Shown one piece after another: positions 43,555 to 52,829 of a DNA stretch of 64,000 nt. Below the pieces are notes generated by a model. The model ran no database searches. It had not been told where the DNA came from and saw nothing but the letters and a program-made list of their open reading frames with translations. The first letter of the stretch is position 1; each line of letters opens with the position of its first letter. The DNA is from ZC4RG30 sp046047615 (GTDB lineage Bacteria > Pseudomonadota > Gammaproteobacteria > Steroidobacterales > Steroidobacteraceae): positions 1 through 64,000 of the forward strand of contig JBJOHO010000040.1 in assembly GCA_046047615.1 (NCBI GenBank). The letters run 5' to 3'. Both the position numbers and the translations under genes were made by a program.

Positions 43555-44374
43555 GCGGCGCTTCCTGGTCCATGAGGTCGGCGGGACAACCCGCCGGGCC
43601 CTGCATCATAACGGAATCGTCCGGTAGCCCGAACACGGCCGGGTAGCCGACACGCCAGAACACCAGCCCGGCGGCCGGCGCTGTGGCGGCATTGGCGCGC
43701 CGGTCGCGTCCCGCCAGCACCTCTGCGGCGAAGGCCGGCGGATGCACGCCCTGCCCCACCGCCGCCAGCAGGCCCACCAGGTTGCGCACCATGTGGTGCA
43801 GGAAGGCGTTGGCGATGGCCTGGATGATGAGAAAGTCGCCGCGCCGCACCACGTCCAGCGCCAGGAGACGCCGCACCGGCGTGCGCGACTGGCATTCCGC
43901 CGCGCGGAAAGCACTGAAGTCATGCTCCCCGACGAGCAGTGGCGCCGCAGCCTGCATCAAGGACAGGTCGAGGGGCCGGTGATAGAAGCCCACCTGTCGC
44001 GCCGCGAGGGCTGACCGGCTGGAGCGGTTGAGGATGCAGTAGCGGTAGGCACGCCACTGCGCGGTGTAGCGGGCATGGAAATGCGCCGGGACCTCACGCG
44101 CCCAACGCAGCGCCACACCAGGCGGCAGGTGCGTGTTGGCCCCCAGCACCCAGGAGCGGGGGTCGCGCCGTGCCTCGGTGTCGAAATGGGCAACCTGGCC
44201 ACGACCGTGCACACCGGCGTCGGTACGACCCGCCGCAGTGACCTGGACGGGGTGGTCCGCGACCCGCGTCAGGGCAGCCTCCACGGCCGCCTGTACCGTG
44301 GCGAGGCCGTGCTGGGACTGCCAACCGGCGAACGCAGAACCGTCGTACTCGACGCCGATCGCGATACGCCGCAT
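43541..44374 (-). CDS. truA: TruA, tRNA pseudouridine(38-40) synthase
   Basis: 277 residues. Catalytic D52 in AAGRTDAGVHG, YRYCILNR and FLHHMVRNLVG motifs. It isomerises uridines 38-40 of many tRNAs. The final 14 bp overlap the accD start. The start is 8 bp after fimV. Confidence 0.96.
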   Translation of the reverse strand: MRRIAIGVEYDGSAFAGWQSQHGLATVQAAVEAALTRVADHPVQVTAAGRTDAGVHGRGQVAHFDTEARRDPRSWVLGANTHLPPGVALRWAREVPAHFHARYTAQWRAYRYCILNRSSRSALAARQVGFYHRPLDLSLMQAAAPLLVGEHDFSAFRAAECQSRTPVRRLLALDVVRRGDFLIIQAIANAFLHHMVRNLVGLLAAVGQGVHPPAFAAEVLAGRDRRANAATAPAAGLVFWRVGYPAVFGLPDDSVMMQGPAGCPADLMDQEAPHVVV

Positions 44375-44382
44375 GCCCGCGT

Positions 44383-47142
44383 TCAGCCGGGCAGGGTCGC
44401 CATCAGGCGCTCGGCTTCCTGGCGCTGGCTGGTGGAGCCCTCGGCCACGACCTCACCCAGGATGCTGCGCGCGCCCTCAGGGTCACCCATGTCGATGTAG
44501 GCGCGGGCCAGATCGATCTTGGTGCCAACCTCGCTGAGCGTCACCGGCTCGAGCGTCGGCAGTTCGACAGGTTCGAGGTGGGTGGCGTCATTGGCCGGCG
44601 ACTTGAGCATCTGGCGCAGATCGCCTGCGTCCAGCGCCTCCGTACCGCCCGGATCGGCGCCGGCGTGCACGAGGTGCACGCCCGTGACGGTTCCCAGCAC
44701 GCCCGTGGCGTCGGCGGGCGCCGCCTCACGCCCGGCGAAGTCGCGGGGCGGCGGCGGTGCCGGCGGCAAGCCGCCGTCCGCCGTCACAGCGGACGGGTCC
44801 GCCATTTCCTCCGTGGAGAGCGCCCATGAACCGCTGTCGAGCAATTCAACGCCGCCCTCCGGGAATTCCGGCCGACGGACTCCTGCATCAAAGCCCGCAT
44901 CCAGGCTGGTGGCATCGAGCATCTGTGCCACCTGTGAGTCGTCGAGGGCCGCGATCCCCGTGCCATCGAGATCCGGCATGCGGTCGAGCGCAACGCCCAG
45001 ATCGAGGTCGTCGATGGAAATTTCCGCCGTGCGGTCCACCGGCGGCAGCATGGCCGTGTGGTCTGCCAAGTCGAAGCCGATCTCGTCGGGGCGCTGCTGC
45101 TCGATCGTCCTGACATGCTGCGTGACGACCGGCTCCACCGGCGGCGCGTCGGTGACATCGACATAGTCGGCAAGCGAGATCCGCGTAGGTTCGGCCTGCA
45201 CATCGAGTTCGACCAGGTTCTGGCCACCCTCCAGGTTCAGGTCGAGGCTGGGCAGCGAGGTGGCAGTGTCTTCGGCCGCAAAGAGCGGATCATCCGGCGC
45301 GATCTGGCGCCCCATGATGACGATCTTCTCCCACTCGCCAGGCAGCGCCCCGGCGGCGTCGTCCGCCAGTTCCCGGGCGACGTCCAGGAAGCGGGCACGC
45401 TCGTCGCCGCGGAACCAGACTTCCAGCAGTTTGGTCTTGAGATCGCGGCGGCCCGGCTCGCGCTCAAGGGCGCGGTGCAGGTGGTCGGCCGCCTGCTCGT
45501 AGAGGCCGTAGCTGATGTTCCAGTCCGCCTCGACCAGCGGGTCACCGACACCGGCAAACTGGCCACTGTCGCCGATGCTGGGCAGCTGGACCTCGGGCGC
45601 CAGCGCACTGTCGCCATGGGTCTCCCGGGACTGCTGCAGGTCCTGCAGTTCCTGCACGTCTTTGAGCAGCTCCGGCGGCAGACCCGACAGCGTGCCAATG
45701 TTCGGGCTGCGCAGCGGCAGCGTACCGCCACCCGTCTCGGCGAGGTTGTCGACCGCCGGTGGCGGCGGAGCGTCGGGCAGCTCGGCATGCAGCGGTTCGA
45801 AAACAACCGAGGACTCGTCTTCCTCACGACGCCGCCAGGCCCGCAGACCCAGCAGGCCCCCCAGCAACACCAGCGCACCGGCCGGGTAGTACCAGTGGCC
45901 CACGACCCAGTCGAGGGCCCCGGGTGACGGTGGCTGCGGCGCGGGCGCCGGAGCCGCTGCAGCAGGTGCCGGCGGGGGCAGCGGCTCGGCGGGGGCAGCG
46001 GCCTCTTCCGCCGTGGCAGCAGTGCCGGGCTCGGTGGGAACCGGCGCCGATGCAGCCCCGGCGACCGGCAGCGTGGCCGCGCCGGGCTGGCGTCCTTCGA
46101 CAGCCGCGCGCAGGCGCGCCAATTCGGCGTCGCGCAGGTTCAGCAGGCGCCGCGATTCGGCAAGCTCGCTCTCGAGGCGCGCCAAACGTGCCTCGACATC
46201 GCTCTGGCCCTCCGTCTGCCCGGCCGCGCCGGTACGCAGACCCGAGGACTCTGCGGGCGGCACAAGACGCAACTCGGGGACCGGCACGGCCGGAACGCCA
46301 GCGCCGGACTGCCACGCCAAGGTCTGGCGCCGCAACTCCTCGCGGGCCTCCTCCTGACTGATGCCCAGCATGGCTGCGGCATCCGGCAACCGGAGAATGG
46401 AACCCGCCCGCAGCAGGTTGATGTTGCCGTCGAAGGCCTGCGGATTCGCGCGGTACACGCTGAGCATCGCGGACTCACGCTGCTCACGCGTGATGTCCGG
46501 CACCCGCGAGATGATCCGGGACAGGGATTCGCCCGGTTGCACCGTGTAGGGTTGCCCGGCAAGGCTGTCCGCCGGCGCGGGCGCGACCGCGGCAGAGACC
46601 GCACGACGCACCGGCGGCGGCGGCGGGACGGGCGCTGGCGGAGCAGGCACCGGCGCCGGCTCAGGCCGCTGTACCACGCCACTGCGCTGGCCAGCGCCTG
46701 TGACCGGCGCGGCGACGGGCGGCGGCGCAGCCGCCTGCGGGGCCGCAAACACCGGCGGATCAAGGAGCACGGTGTATTCACGGGTGATCCGGCCCCTCGG
46801 CCAGGTGGCCTCGACCAGCAGGGTGGCCACAGGCTCGGTGATGGGCGTGGAGGACCGGATCTGGAGGACGGGCCGGCCATCACTGGTGCGCAGGGCCCGC
46901 ACGCTGACGCCGGAAAGGAAGGCGGGATAATCAAGGCCGTAGCGGGAGAACGTATCGCGGGAGGCCAGCTGGGCCGTCAGACCGGCCATGTCGTCGGGTT
47001 CGACGCCGACGAGTTCAATTTCGGCCTCAAGCGGCGAGTTGAGCCGGGAGCGCAGGTGGATGTCGCCCATGCCGAGCGCCAGCGATGTGGCCGGCAGCAC
47101 CGACAGCAGCGACGCCGCTGCGCCAACGATCTTTACTCGCAT
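44383..47142 (-). CDS. fimV: FimV-like type IV pilus assembly protein
   Basis: 919 residues. Signal peptide (about 1-22), an N-terminal FimV domain (LGMGDIHLRSRLNSPLEAEIEL), a LysM motif (YTVQPGESLSRI...), a coiled coil, a transmembrane helix near the middle (HWYYPAGALVLLGGLLGL), and an acidic cytoplasmic half ending in a TPR-like FimV C-terminal domain (KIDLARAYIDMGDPEGARSIL). FimV organises polar signalling and type IV pili. GGGGAG lies 5 bases before the ATG at 47142 (another ATG directly precedes it). It follows asd as in Pseudomonas. Confidence 0.93.
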   Translation of the reverse strand: MRVKIVGAAASLLSVLPATSLALGMGDIHLRSRLNSPLEAEIELVGVEPDDMAGLTAQLASRDTFSRYGLDYPAFLSGVSVRALRTSDGRPVLQIRSSTPITEPVATLLVEATWPRGRITREYTVLLDPPVFAAPQAAAPPPVAAPVTGAGQRSGVVQRPEPAPVPAPPAPVPPPPPVRRAVSAAVAPAPADSLAGQPYTVQPGESLSRIISRVPDITREQRESAMLSVYRANPQAFDGNINLLRAGSILRLPDAAAMLGISQEEAREELRRQTLAWQSGAGVPAVPVPELRLVPPAESSGLRTGAAGQTEGQSDVEARLARLESELAESRRLLNLRDAELARLRAAVEGRQPGAATLPVAGAASAPVPTEPGTAATAEEAAAPAEPLPPPAPAAAAPAPAPQPPSPGALDWVVGHWYYPAGALVLLGGLLGLRAWRRREEDESSVVFEPLHAELPDAPPPPAVDNLAETGGGTLPLRSPNIGTLSGLPPELLKDVQELQDLQQSRETHGDSALAPEVQLPSIGDSGQFAGVGDPLVEADWNISYGLYEQAADHLHRALEREPGRRDLKTKLLEVWFRGDERARFLDVARELADDAAGALPGEWEKIVIMGRQIAPDDPLFAAEDTATSLPSLDLNLEGGQNLVELDVQAEPTRISLADYVDVTDAPPVEPVVTQHVRTIEQQRPDEIGFDLADHTAMLPPVDRTAEISIDDLDLGVALDRMPDLDGTGIAALDDSQVAQMLDATSLDAGFDAGVRRPEFPEGGVELLDSGSWALSTEEMADPSAVTADGGLPPAPPPPRDFAGREAAPADATGVLGTVTGVHLVHAGADPGGTEALDAGDLRQMLKSPANDATHLEPVELPTLEPVTLSEVGTKIDLARAYIDMGDPEGARSILGEVVAEGSTSQRQEAERLMATLPG

Positions 47143-47187
47143 CATGTCTCCCCGCCAGGCCGGAAAGTCACCGCACCCGAAGCCAAT

Positions 47188-47213
47188 GGAGGCCTGCACC
47201 GGGACCGGCCTCC
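47188..47213. other. Inverted repeat in the asd-fimV gap
   Basis: GGAGGCC (47188-47194) and GGCCTCC (47207-47213) form a perfect 7-bp stem with a 12-base loop that can itself pair. It lies in the 91-bp gap and has no T tract on the minus strand. It may partly uncouple fimV from asd or structure the fimV leader. Confidence 0.4.
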
Positions 47214-47233
47214 CCTCGATTTGACAATATACC

Positions 47234-48256
47234 TTACAGGTACTCGCGCACGAGGATCTCGGCGATCTGCACACTGTTGGTGGCCGCACCCTTGCGGACG
47301 TTGTCGGCCACGACCCACAAGTCGAGTCCACGTTCGTGTGAAATATCTTCACGGATGCGGCCAACAAAAACCGTGTCGTGGTTGGCGGCTTCGGTGACCT
47401 GGGTGGGGTAGCCGCCCGGCTTGTGCTCGTCCATGACCGTGATGCCGGGCGCCTTTGCAAGCAGGTCGCGCGCCTCGGCGGCCGTGAGCTTGCGGCGGGT
47501 TTCGATGTGGACCGCCTCGGCGTGGCCGAAGAACACCGGCACGCGAACCGCCGTGGCATTCACGGTGATGGTCTTGTCCTCCATGATCTTCTGGGTCTCC
47601 CAGAACATCTTCATCTCTTCCTTCGTGTAGCCGTTCTCCATGAACTTGTCGATCTGGGGAACGCAGTTGAAGGCAATCTGCTTGGCGATGACCTTGGGCG
47701 TGACGGAACGGCCATTGAGCAATTCGCCACTCTGGCCGGCCAGCTCGTCGACGGCCTCCTTGCCGGCACCGGACACGGACTGGTACGTGGCGACGTTGAT
47801 GCGCTCGATACCGGCAGCGTCGTGCAGCGGCTTGAGCGCCACCAGCATCTGGATGGTCGAGCAGTTGGGGTTGGCGATGATGCCGTGCTTGCGGTATTGC
47901 GCGATGGCGTGCGGATTGACCTCAGGCACGACCAGCGGGATCTCGTCGTCGTAGCGGAACTGCGAGGTGTTGTCGATGACCACGCAGCCGGCCGCGGCCG
48001 CGATGGGGGCGTACTTCGCCGAGACGTCGGCACCCGCGGAGAACAGGCCGATATCGGCCTTGGAAAAATCGAAGGTCTCGACGTCGACGACCGGCCACTC
48101 CTTGCCTTTGAATCGGACGGTCTTGCCCAGGGAGCGGTTGCTGGCCAGCGGGTAGAGCTCGCTGACCGGGAAGTCGCGCTCTTCAAGCACGTTGATCATG
48201 GTGTCGCCGACGAGGCCGGTGGCCCCCAGCACTGCAACTCTCCAACCCTTGCTCAT
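47234..48256 (-). CDS. asd: Aspartate-semialdehyde dehydrogenase
   Basis: 340 residues. NADP motif GATGLVGDTM at the N-terminus, nucleophile C132 in ANPNCSTIQ. It reduces aspartyl phosphate on the route to lysine/diaminopimelate, threonine and methionine. The ATG at 48256 fits the start of homology; the frame is open 13 codons upstream. It follows aroC by 40 bp. Confidence 0.97.
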   Translation of the reverse strand: MSKGWRVAVLGATGLVGDTMINVLEERDFPVSELYPLASNRSLGKTVRFKGKEWPVVDVETFDFSKADIGLFSAGADVSAKYAPIAAAAGCVVIDNTSQFRYDDEIPLVVPEVNPHAIAQYRKHGIIANPNCSTIQMLVALKPLHDAAGIERINVATYQSVSGAGKEAVDELAGQSGELLNGRSVTPKVIAKQIAFNCVPQIDKFMENGYTKEEMKMFWETQKIMEDKTITVNATAVRVPVFFGHAEAVHIETRRKLTAAEARDLLAKAPGITVMDEHKPGGYPTQVTEAANHDTVFVGRIREDISHERGLDLWVVADNVRKGAATNSVQIAEILVREYL

Positions 48257-48296
48257 CTCATCCTCGGTGGTATCAAAGGGAAACCGGCGCGGCACA

Positions 48297-49382
48297 TCAG
48301 ATCACGGGCGTCGCCGCGACGACATCCGCATTCTGTGCGCGATTGCGCAGAAAGTGGTCCAGCAGCACGATGGCCAGCATCGCCTCGCAAATGGGCGTGG
48401 CGCGCAGGCCGACGCAGGGATCGTGGCGCCCGGTGGTGACCACATCGACCGGCTGTCCGGCCACGTCGATCGTGCGCCCGGGCACCTGGATGCTGGAGGT
48501 GGGCTTGAAAGTCACGTGTACCACCAGCGGCTGCCCCGAGGAGATGCCACCGAGCACACCGCCGGCATGATTGCTGGCAAAGCCCTGTGGCGTGAGTTCG
48601 TCGCGATGCTGGCTGCCGCGCTGCGCTGCGGCAGCGACGCCGTCGCCGATCTCCACCGCCTTCACGGCATTGATGCCCATCATGGCGTGGGCGATGTCGG
48701 CATCCAGCCGGTCGAACACCGGTTCGCCCAGACCGGGCGGCACACCCTGGGCCAACACAGTGACCTTGGCACCGACGGAATCGCCCTCGCCACGGATCTT
48801 CCAGATGTAATCCTCGAGCTCCTGCAGGCGCGCAGGGTCCGGCGAGAAGAACGGGTTGTCGTAGGCCGCCGCAGGGTCGCGCGGCTCGAGGAGGATCTCG
48901 CCGACCTGGCTCACATAGCCGCTGATGGTGATGCCCAGACGCGTCGCCAGCCACTTGCGGGCCACGGCCCCGGCGGCGACGCGCATCACGGTCTCGCGGG
49001 CCGAGGACCGGCCGCCGCCGCGGTAGTCGCGCAGGCCGTACTTCTGCTGGTAGGTGTAGTCGGCGTGACCCGGCCGGAAACGGTCCTTGATCTTGTCGTA
49101 ATCGCGCGAACGGGCGTCGGTGTTCTCGATCAGCAGGCCGATCGGCGTGCCGGTGGTGACGCCTTCGAACACGCCGGAAAGGATGCGCACGGCATCGGAC
49201 TCACGCCGCTGGCTGACGAAGTGCGATACGCCCGTGCGCCGCCGGTCGATGTCGGCCTGGAGGTCAGAGGAGTCCAGCGGCAAGCCCGGCGGACAGCCAT
49301 CGATGATGCAGCCCAAGCCGGGACCATGGCTCTCGCCGAAGGTCGTGACCACGAAACTTCGGCCGATACTGTTGCCGGACAC
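48297..49382 (-). CDS. aroC: Chorismate synthase
   Basis: 361 residues from GTG 49382. Signatures GESHGPGLGCIIDG, RPGHADYTYQQKYG and RSSARETVMRVAAGAVA are intact. It makes chorismate from EPSP using reduced FMN. The start lies 5 bp after prmB. Confidence 0.97.
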   Translation of the reverse strand: MSGNSIGRSFVVTTFGESHGPGLGCIIDGCPPGLPLDSSDLQADIDRRRTGVSHFVSQRRESDAVRILSGVFEGVTTGTPIGLLIENTDARSRDYDKIKDRFRPGHADYTYQQKYGLRDYRGGGRSSARETVMRVAAGAVARKWLATRLGITISGYVSQVGEILLEPRDPAAAYDNPFFSPDPARLQELEDYIWKIRGEGDSVGAKVTVLAQGVPPGLGEPVFDRLDADIAHAMMGINAVKAVEIGDGVAAAAQRGSQHRDELTPQGFASNHAGGVLGGISSGQPLVVHVTFKPTSSIQVPGRTIDVAGQPVDVVTTGRHDPCVGLRATPICEAMLAIVLLDHFLRNRAQNADVVAATPVI

Positions 49383-49387
49383 GGTTC

Positions 49388-50332
49388 TCAGAGACTCCTT
49401 GCCATCTTTTCCAGGTCCGCCGCCGTGATCAGGAAGACGCCACCGCCGCCGCGCGCGAACTCCAGCCAGATGAAGGGCCAGTTCCGGTAGCGCCGCCTCA
49501 CGGCGACCTCGGTATTGCCGACCTCGACGACGAGGATGCCCTGCGGCGTCAGCAAGCTGCTGGCCCCCGCCAGGAGGGCGCGCACGGCATCGAGGCCGTC
49601 ACGGCCGGAGCGCAGCGCACCGGCAGGTTCGTGACCGAACTCCGGGGGCAGCCCGGCAAACTCGGCATCGCCCACATAGGGCGGATTGCTCACGATGATA
49701 TCGTACGGCGGGCCTTGCAGTGCAGCAAAATAATCCGACTCGACCAACCGCAGCCGGCGCTGCAGGCCGTAGGTCTTGCGATTGATGGCGGCCACTTCGA
49801 GGGCAGCGGGACTGATGTCGACCGCATCGACCTTGGCCCGCGGGAAGGCCAGCGCACAGGCGATGGCAATGCAACCGGAGCCCGTGCCCACGTCCAGCAC
49901 GCGACGCACCCGCGCGGGGTCCACCCACGGCTCGAAGCGCGCCTCGACCAGTTCGGCAATCGGCGAACGCGGCACCAGCACGCGCTCGTCCACATGCATG
50001 GGCAGCCCCGCGAACCAGCAGCGCTGCGTCAGGTAGACCGCCGGGATGCGCTCGCGGATACGCCGGTCGACCAGCGCCTCCGCAGCCGCCGCGACGGCTG
50101 CCGTAGCCTTGCGGCGCAACTGGGCGGGCTGCAGCAGACCGTCCGGCGTCTGCAGCGCGTGCGCCACCAGCGCCGCCGCGTCATCGCGGGCGCAGTCCGT
50201 GCCGTGCCCATAGTGCAGCCGCGCCGCGGCCAGGCGGCGGGTACAGCGCGCGAGCAGCTGCGCGACGGTCTGTGACCCCGTGGTGCCCGGGCGGACGGGT
50301 GCAGACTTGTGGGATACTCGCGTCGTGGCCAA
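49388..50332 (-). CDS. prmB: PrmB, N5-glutamine methyltransferase of ribosomal protein L3
   Basis: 314 residues if translation starts at TTG 50332, where GGAG stands 6-7 bases upstream. GTG 50344 and ATG 50362 are alternatives. The methyltransferase core has VLDVGTGSGCIAIA, AVDISPAAL and the glutamine-binding NPPYV. The N-terminal YGHGTDCARD segment and ERVLVPRSPI are specific to PrmB rather than PrmC. The start region overlaps the divergent sco gene. Confidence 0.92.
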   Translation of the reverse strand: MATTRVSHKSAPVRPGTTGSQTVAQLLARCTRRLAAARLHYGHGTDCARDDAAALVAHALQTPDGLLQPAQLRRKATAAVAAAAEALVDRRIRERIPAVYLTQRCWFAGLPMHVDERVLVPRSPIAELVEARFEPWVDPARVRRVLDVGTGSGCIAIACALAFPRAKVDAVDISPAALEVAAINRKTYGLQRRLRLVESDYFAALQGPPYDIIVSNPPYVGDAEFAGLPPEFGHEPAGALRSGRDGLDAVRALLAGASSLLTPQGILVVEVGNTEVAVRRRYRNWPFIWLEFARGGGGVFLITAADLEKMARSL

Positions 50333-50957
50333 ATCTCGCTCCACCTTGTTCCTGGTTGCCATTGCTGCGTCAGCGGCTGTGGCCGGCGCCCTCGTGGCGC
50401 GGCATGTTGCGCAAGACCTGGCGTCAATGCAAAGCCAGAGGCTGGTGCTGCAGTCCGGGACCTGGCTGCCCAGCTACCGGCCGCTGCAGGCGTTCCAGCT
50501 CGAGACGGCGGACGGCACCCCGTTCACCTTGCAATCGCTGCAGGGCCGGCCGCACCTGGTCTTCTTCGGTTTCACCCATTGTCCGGACATCTGCCCGACC
50601 ACGCTGGCGCTGGTCACCAGCGTCGTGGCGCGCGAGCCGCTGCCGGGGCTGCAACCGGTGTTTGTCAGCGTCGACCCGGAGCGTGATGACGCCGTGACGC
50701 TGCGGCGCTACGCCGATGCGTTCAACGGCCGCTTCCTTCCGGTGCGGGGCAGCGAGCAGGCGCTGCAGCCGTTGATGAAGAGCCTGAGCGCCGTGGCGGC
50801 CAAGGTGCCCACGCCCGACGGGCAATACACGGTCGACCACTCCGCACACCTGTATTACCTCGACGCCCAGGGGCGTCTCGCGGCGGTCTTCACGCCGCCC
50901 CTGGACGCCGCCGGCCTTGAGGCCGACCTGCGCCGCATCGCGGCCGCGCTCCCCTGA
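50325..50957 (+). CDS. SCO1/SenC family copper chaperone or thiol protein
   Basis: 210 residues from GTG 50325. N-terminal transmembrane anchor (about 7-25) and a thioredoxin-like domain with the copper motif CPDIC (C86, C90 in FTHCPDICPTT) and a conserved His in YTVDHSAHLYY. Sco proteins help assemble the CuA centre of cytochrome oxidase in the periplasm. It is divergent from prmB with overlapping 5' ends and lies 22 bp before psd. Confidence 0.92.
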   Translation: MAKSRSTLFLVAIAASAAVAGALVARHVAQDLASMQSQRLVLQSGTWLPSYRPLQAFQLETADGTPFTLQSLQGRPHLVFFGFTHCPDICPTTLALVTSVVAREPLPGLQPVFVSVDPERDDAVTLRRYADAFNGRFLPVRGSEQALQPLMKSLSAVAAKVPTPDGQYTVDHSAHLYYLDAQGRLAAVFTPPLDAAGLEADLRRIAAALP

Positions 50958-50979
50958 CCCACTGCCGCGGAGTTCACCC

Positions 50980-51846
50980 GTGGGTACGCTTTTCATCCTG
51001 CTGCAGCGCCTGCTGCCCCAACACTTCCTGTCGCGGCGCATCCTCTGGCTGACCCGGCTTGAATGGCCGTGGCTGAAAAGCCTGCTGATCCGCAGCTTCT
51101 GCGCCGGCTTCAAGCCGGACCTGCGCGATGCGGCCGAACCGAGGGCCACGGCTTATCCCAGCTTCAATGCCTTCTTCACCCGCGCCTTGAAGCCCGGTGC
51201 ACGCCCTCTGGCCACCGCCGAGGTGCTGAGCCCCGTCGACGGTTGCGTGAGCGAGGCGGGCCGGATCGAGGCCGGCCAGCTGCTGCAGGCCAAGGGCCAC
51301 TGCTACAGCCTGGAGTCCCTGCTGGCCGGCGCCGCGACGGACTGGGCGCCGCGCTTCCGGGATGGCCACTTCGCCACCCTCTACCTCGCGCCGACCGACT
51401 ACCACCGCATCCACATGCCCTGTGCCGGGGTGTTGAAGGAAGCCTGGTTCGTCCCCGGCGACCTGTTCAGCGTCAATGCCACCACGGCCCGGCTGCTGCC
51501 GGGCCTGTTCGCGCGCAACGAGCGTGTGGTGCTGCTGTTCGAAGGTCCCGTGGGGCCCTTCGCCGTGGTCCTGGTGGGCGCGCTGTTCGTGGGCAGCATG
51601 AGCACGGTGTGGCACGGCGACGTGGCGCCGGCCGCGCGGCGTGAGCCGACGCGCCTGCCCCTGGAGGGATTGCGTGCCGACCTGGCGCTGGCGCAGGGGG
51701 CCGAACTGGGCCGCTTCAACATGGGCTCGACAGTGATCCTGCTGTACCCGGCCGGCTCAATCGGCTGGCGCGCCAACGTCGTCGCCGGTGAACGGCTGCG
51801 CGTGGGCGAGGCCATCGGCGAGCGCGGCGGAGCGCATGGCCGCTGA
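50980..51846 (+). CDS. psd: Phosphatidylserine decarboxylase
   Basis: 288 residues from GTG 50980, with GGAG upstream. Catalytic SPVDG (the LSPVDG Asp), YHRIHMPCAG and the self-cleavage site GST in FNMGSTVILL, where Ser becomes the pyruvoyl group. It makes phosphatidylethanolamine in the inner membrane. The end overlaps epmA by 11 bp. Confidence 0.95.
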   Translation: MGTLFILLQRLLPQHFLSRRILWLTRLEWPWLKSLLIRSFCAGFKPDLRDAAEPRATAYPSFNAFFTRALKPGARPLATAEVLSPVDGCVSEAGRIEAGQLLQAKGHCYSLESLLAGAATDWAPRFRDGHFATLYLAPTDYHRIHMPCAGVLKEAWFVPGDLFSVNATTARLLPGLFARNERVVLLFEGPVGPFAVVLVGALFVGSMSTVWHGDVAPAARREPTRLPLEGLRADLALAQGAELGRFNMGSTVILLYPAGSIGWRANVVAGERLRVGEAIGERGGAHGR

Positions 51847-52801
51847 GGACTGGCGCCCGACAGCCGGCCTTGCGGCGCTGCAACGGCGCGCCCTCCTGAT
51901 GGCACGACTGCGGGACTTCTTCGCCGCGCGCGGCGTGCTGGAAGTCGACACGCCACTGCTGGCCGCAGCGGCGGCCAGCGACCCGCAGATCGCTTCATTC
52001 AGCGTGCAGGACAGCCGGGGACGCATGGCAGGCTTCCTGCAGACTTCGCCGGAATACGCCATGAAGCGCCTCCTGGCCGCCGGCAGCGGCGACATCTACC
52101 AGGTCTGCCGCGCCTTCCGTGCCGAAGAATGCGGCCGGCACCACGACCGCGAGTTCACGCTGGTGGAGTGGTACCGCCTTGGCCTGGATCTCCCAGGGAT
52201 GATGGCGGAAACCGCTGATCTCGCTGCAGGCCTGCTGGGGGATGGGCGCGAAACCGGGTTCATCAGCTATGCCCAGGCATTCCAGCGCCACCTGCACTGC
52301 GATCCGTTGACGGCCAGCATCGTGCACCTGCGTGAACTGGCCCGTGACCAGGGCCTGGACCCGGCCACCGTGCCCACGCTGACGCGCGATGACCTGCTGG
52401 ACTTCCTGGTGGCCACCTGCGTCGGTCCGGAACTGGGCCACGGCAGCCTCACCTGCCTGCACAGCTACCCTGCATCACAGGCGGCACTTGCGCGACTGGA
52501 CCCACAGGATCCGCGTGTGGCGCAGCGTTTCGAGCTCTATGCCGACGGCGTGGAACTGGCCAACGGATTCGTGGAACTGGGCGATGCCGGCGAGCAGGCA
52601 GCACGCTTTGCCGCAGACCGTCTGGAACGGCAGCGACGGGGGCTGCCTGTCCATGCTGCAGATGCACGCCTGCTGGCGGCGCTGGCGTCGGGCATGCCGG
52701 ACTGCGCCGGCGTGGCGCTGGGGTTCGACCGGCTGGTGATGCTGGCGGCAGGGGCCGCGCGCATCGACGAGGTGATGGCCTTCAGCGGCACGCGGGCCTG
52801 A
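51836..52801 (+). CDS. epmA: EpmA, EF-P beta-lysine ligase
   Basis: 321 residues, class II lysyl-tRNA-synthetase catalytic core without an anticodon domain. The motif 2 region FRAEECGRHHDREFTLVEWYR and the C-terminal GVALGFDRLVML (motif 3) are present. It attaches beta-lysine to Lys34 of EF-P. It converges on efp, its substrate gene, with 28 bp between. Confidence 0.95.
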   Translation: MAAEDWRPTAGLAALQRRALLMARLRDFFAARGVLEVDTPLLAAAAASDPQIASFSVQDSRGRMAGFLQTSPEYAMKRLLAAGSGDIYQVCRAFRAEECGRHHDREFTLVEWYRLGLDLPGMMAETADLAAGLLGDGRETGFISYAQAFQRHLHCDPLTASIVHLRELARDQGLDPATVPTLTRDDLLDFLVATCVGPELGHGSLTCLHSYPASQAALARLDPQDPRVAQRFELYADGVELANGFVELGDAGEQAARFAADRLERQRRGLPVHAADARLLAALASGMPDCAGVALGFDRLVMLAAGAARIDEVMAFSGTRA

Positions 52802-52829
52802 GGACAGCCCGCGCCGCGGCAGCCGGACC

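Noticed and set aside
44383..47559. A 1058-codon version of FimV
   Set aside because: The extra upstream part is low-complexity and crosses the asd end; the signal peptide and GGGGAG place the start at 47142.
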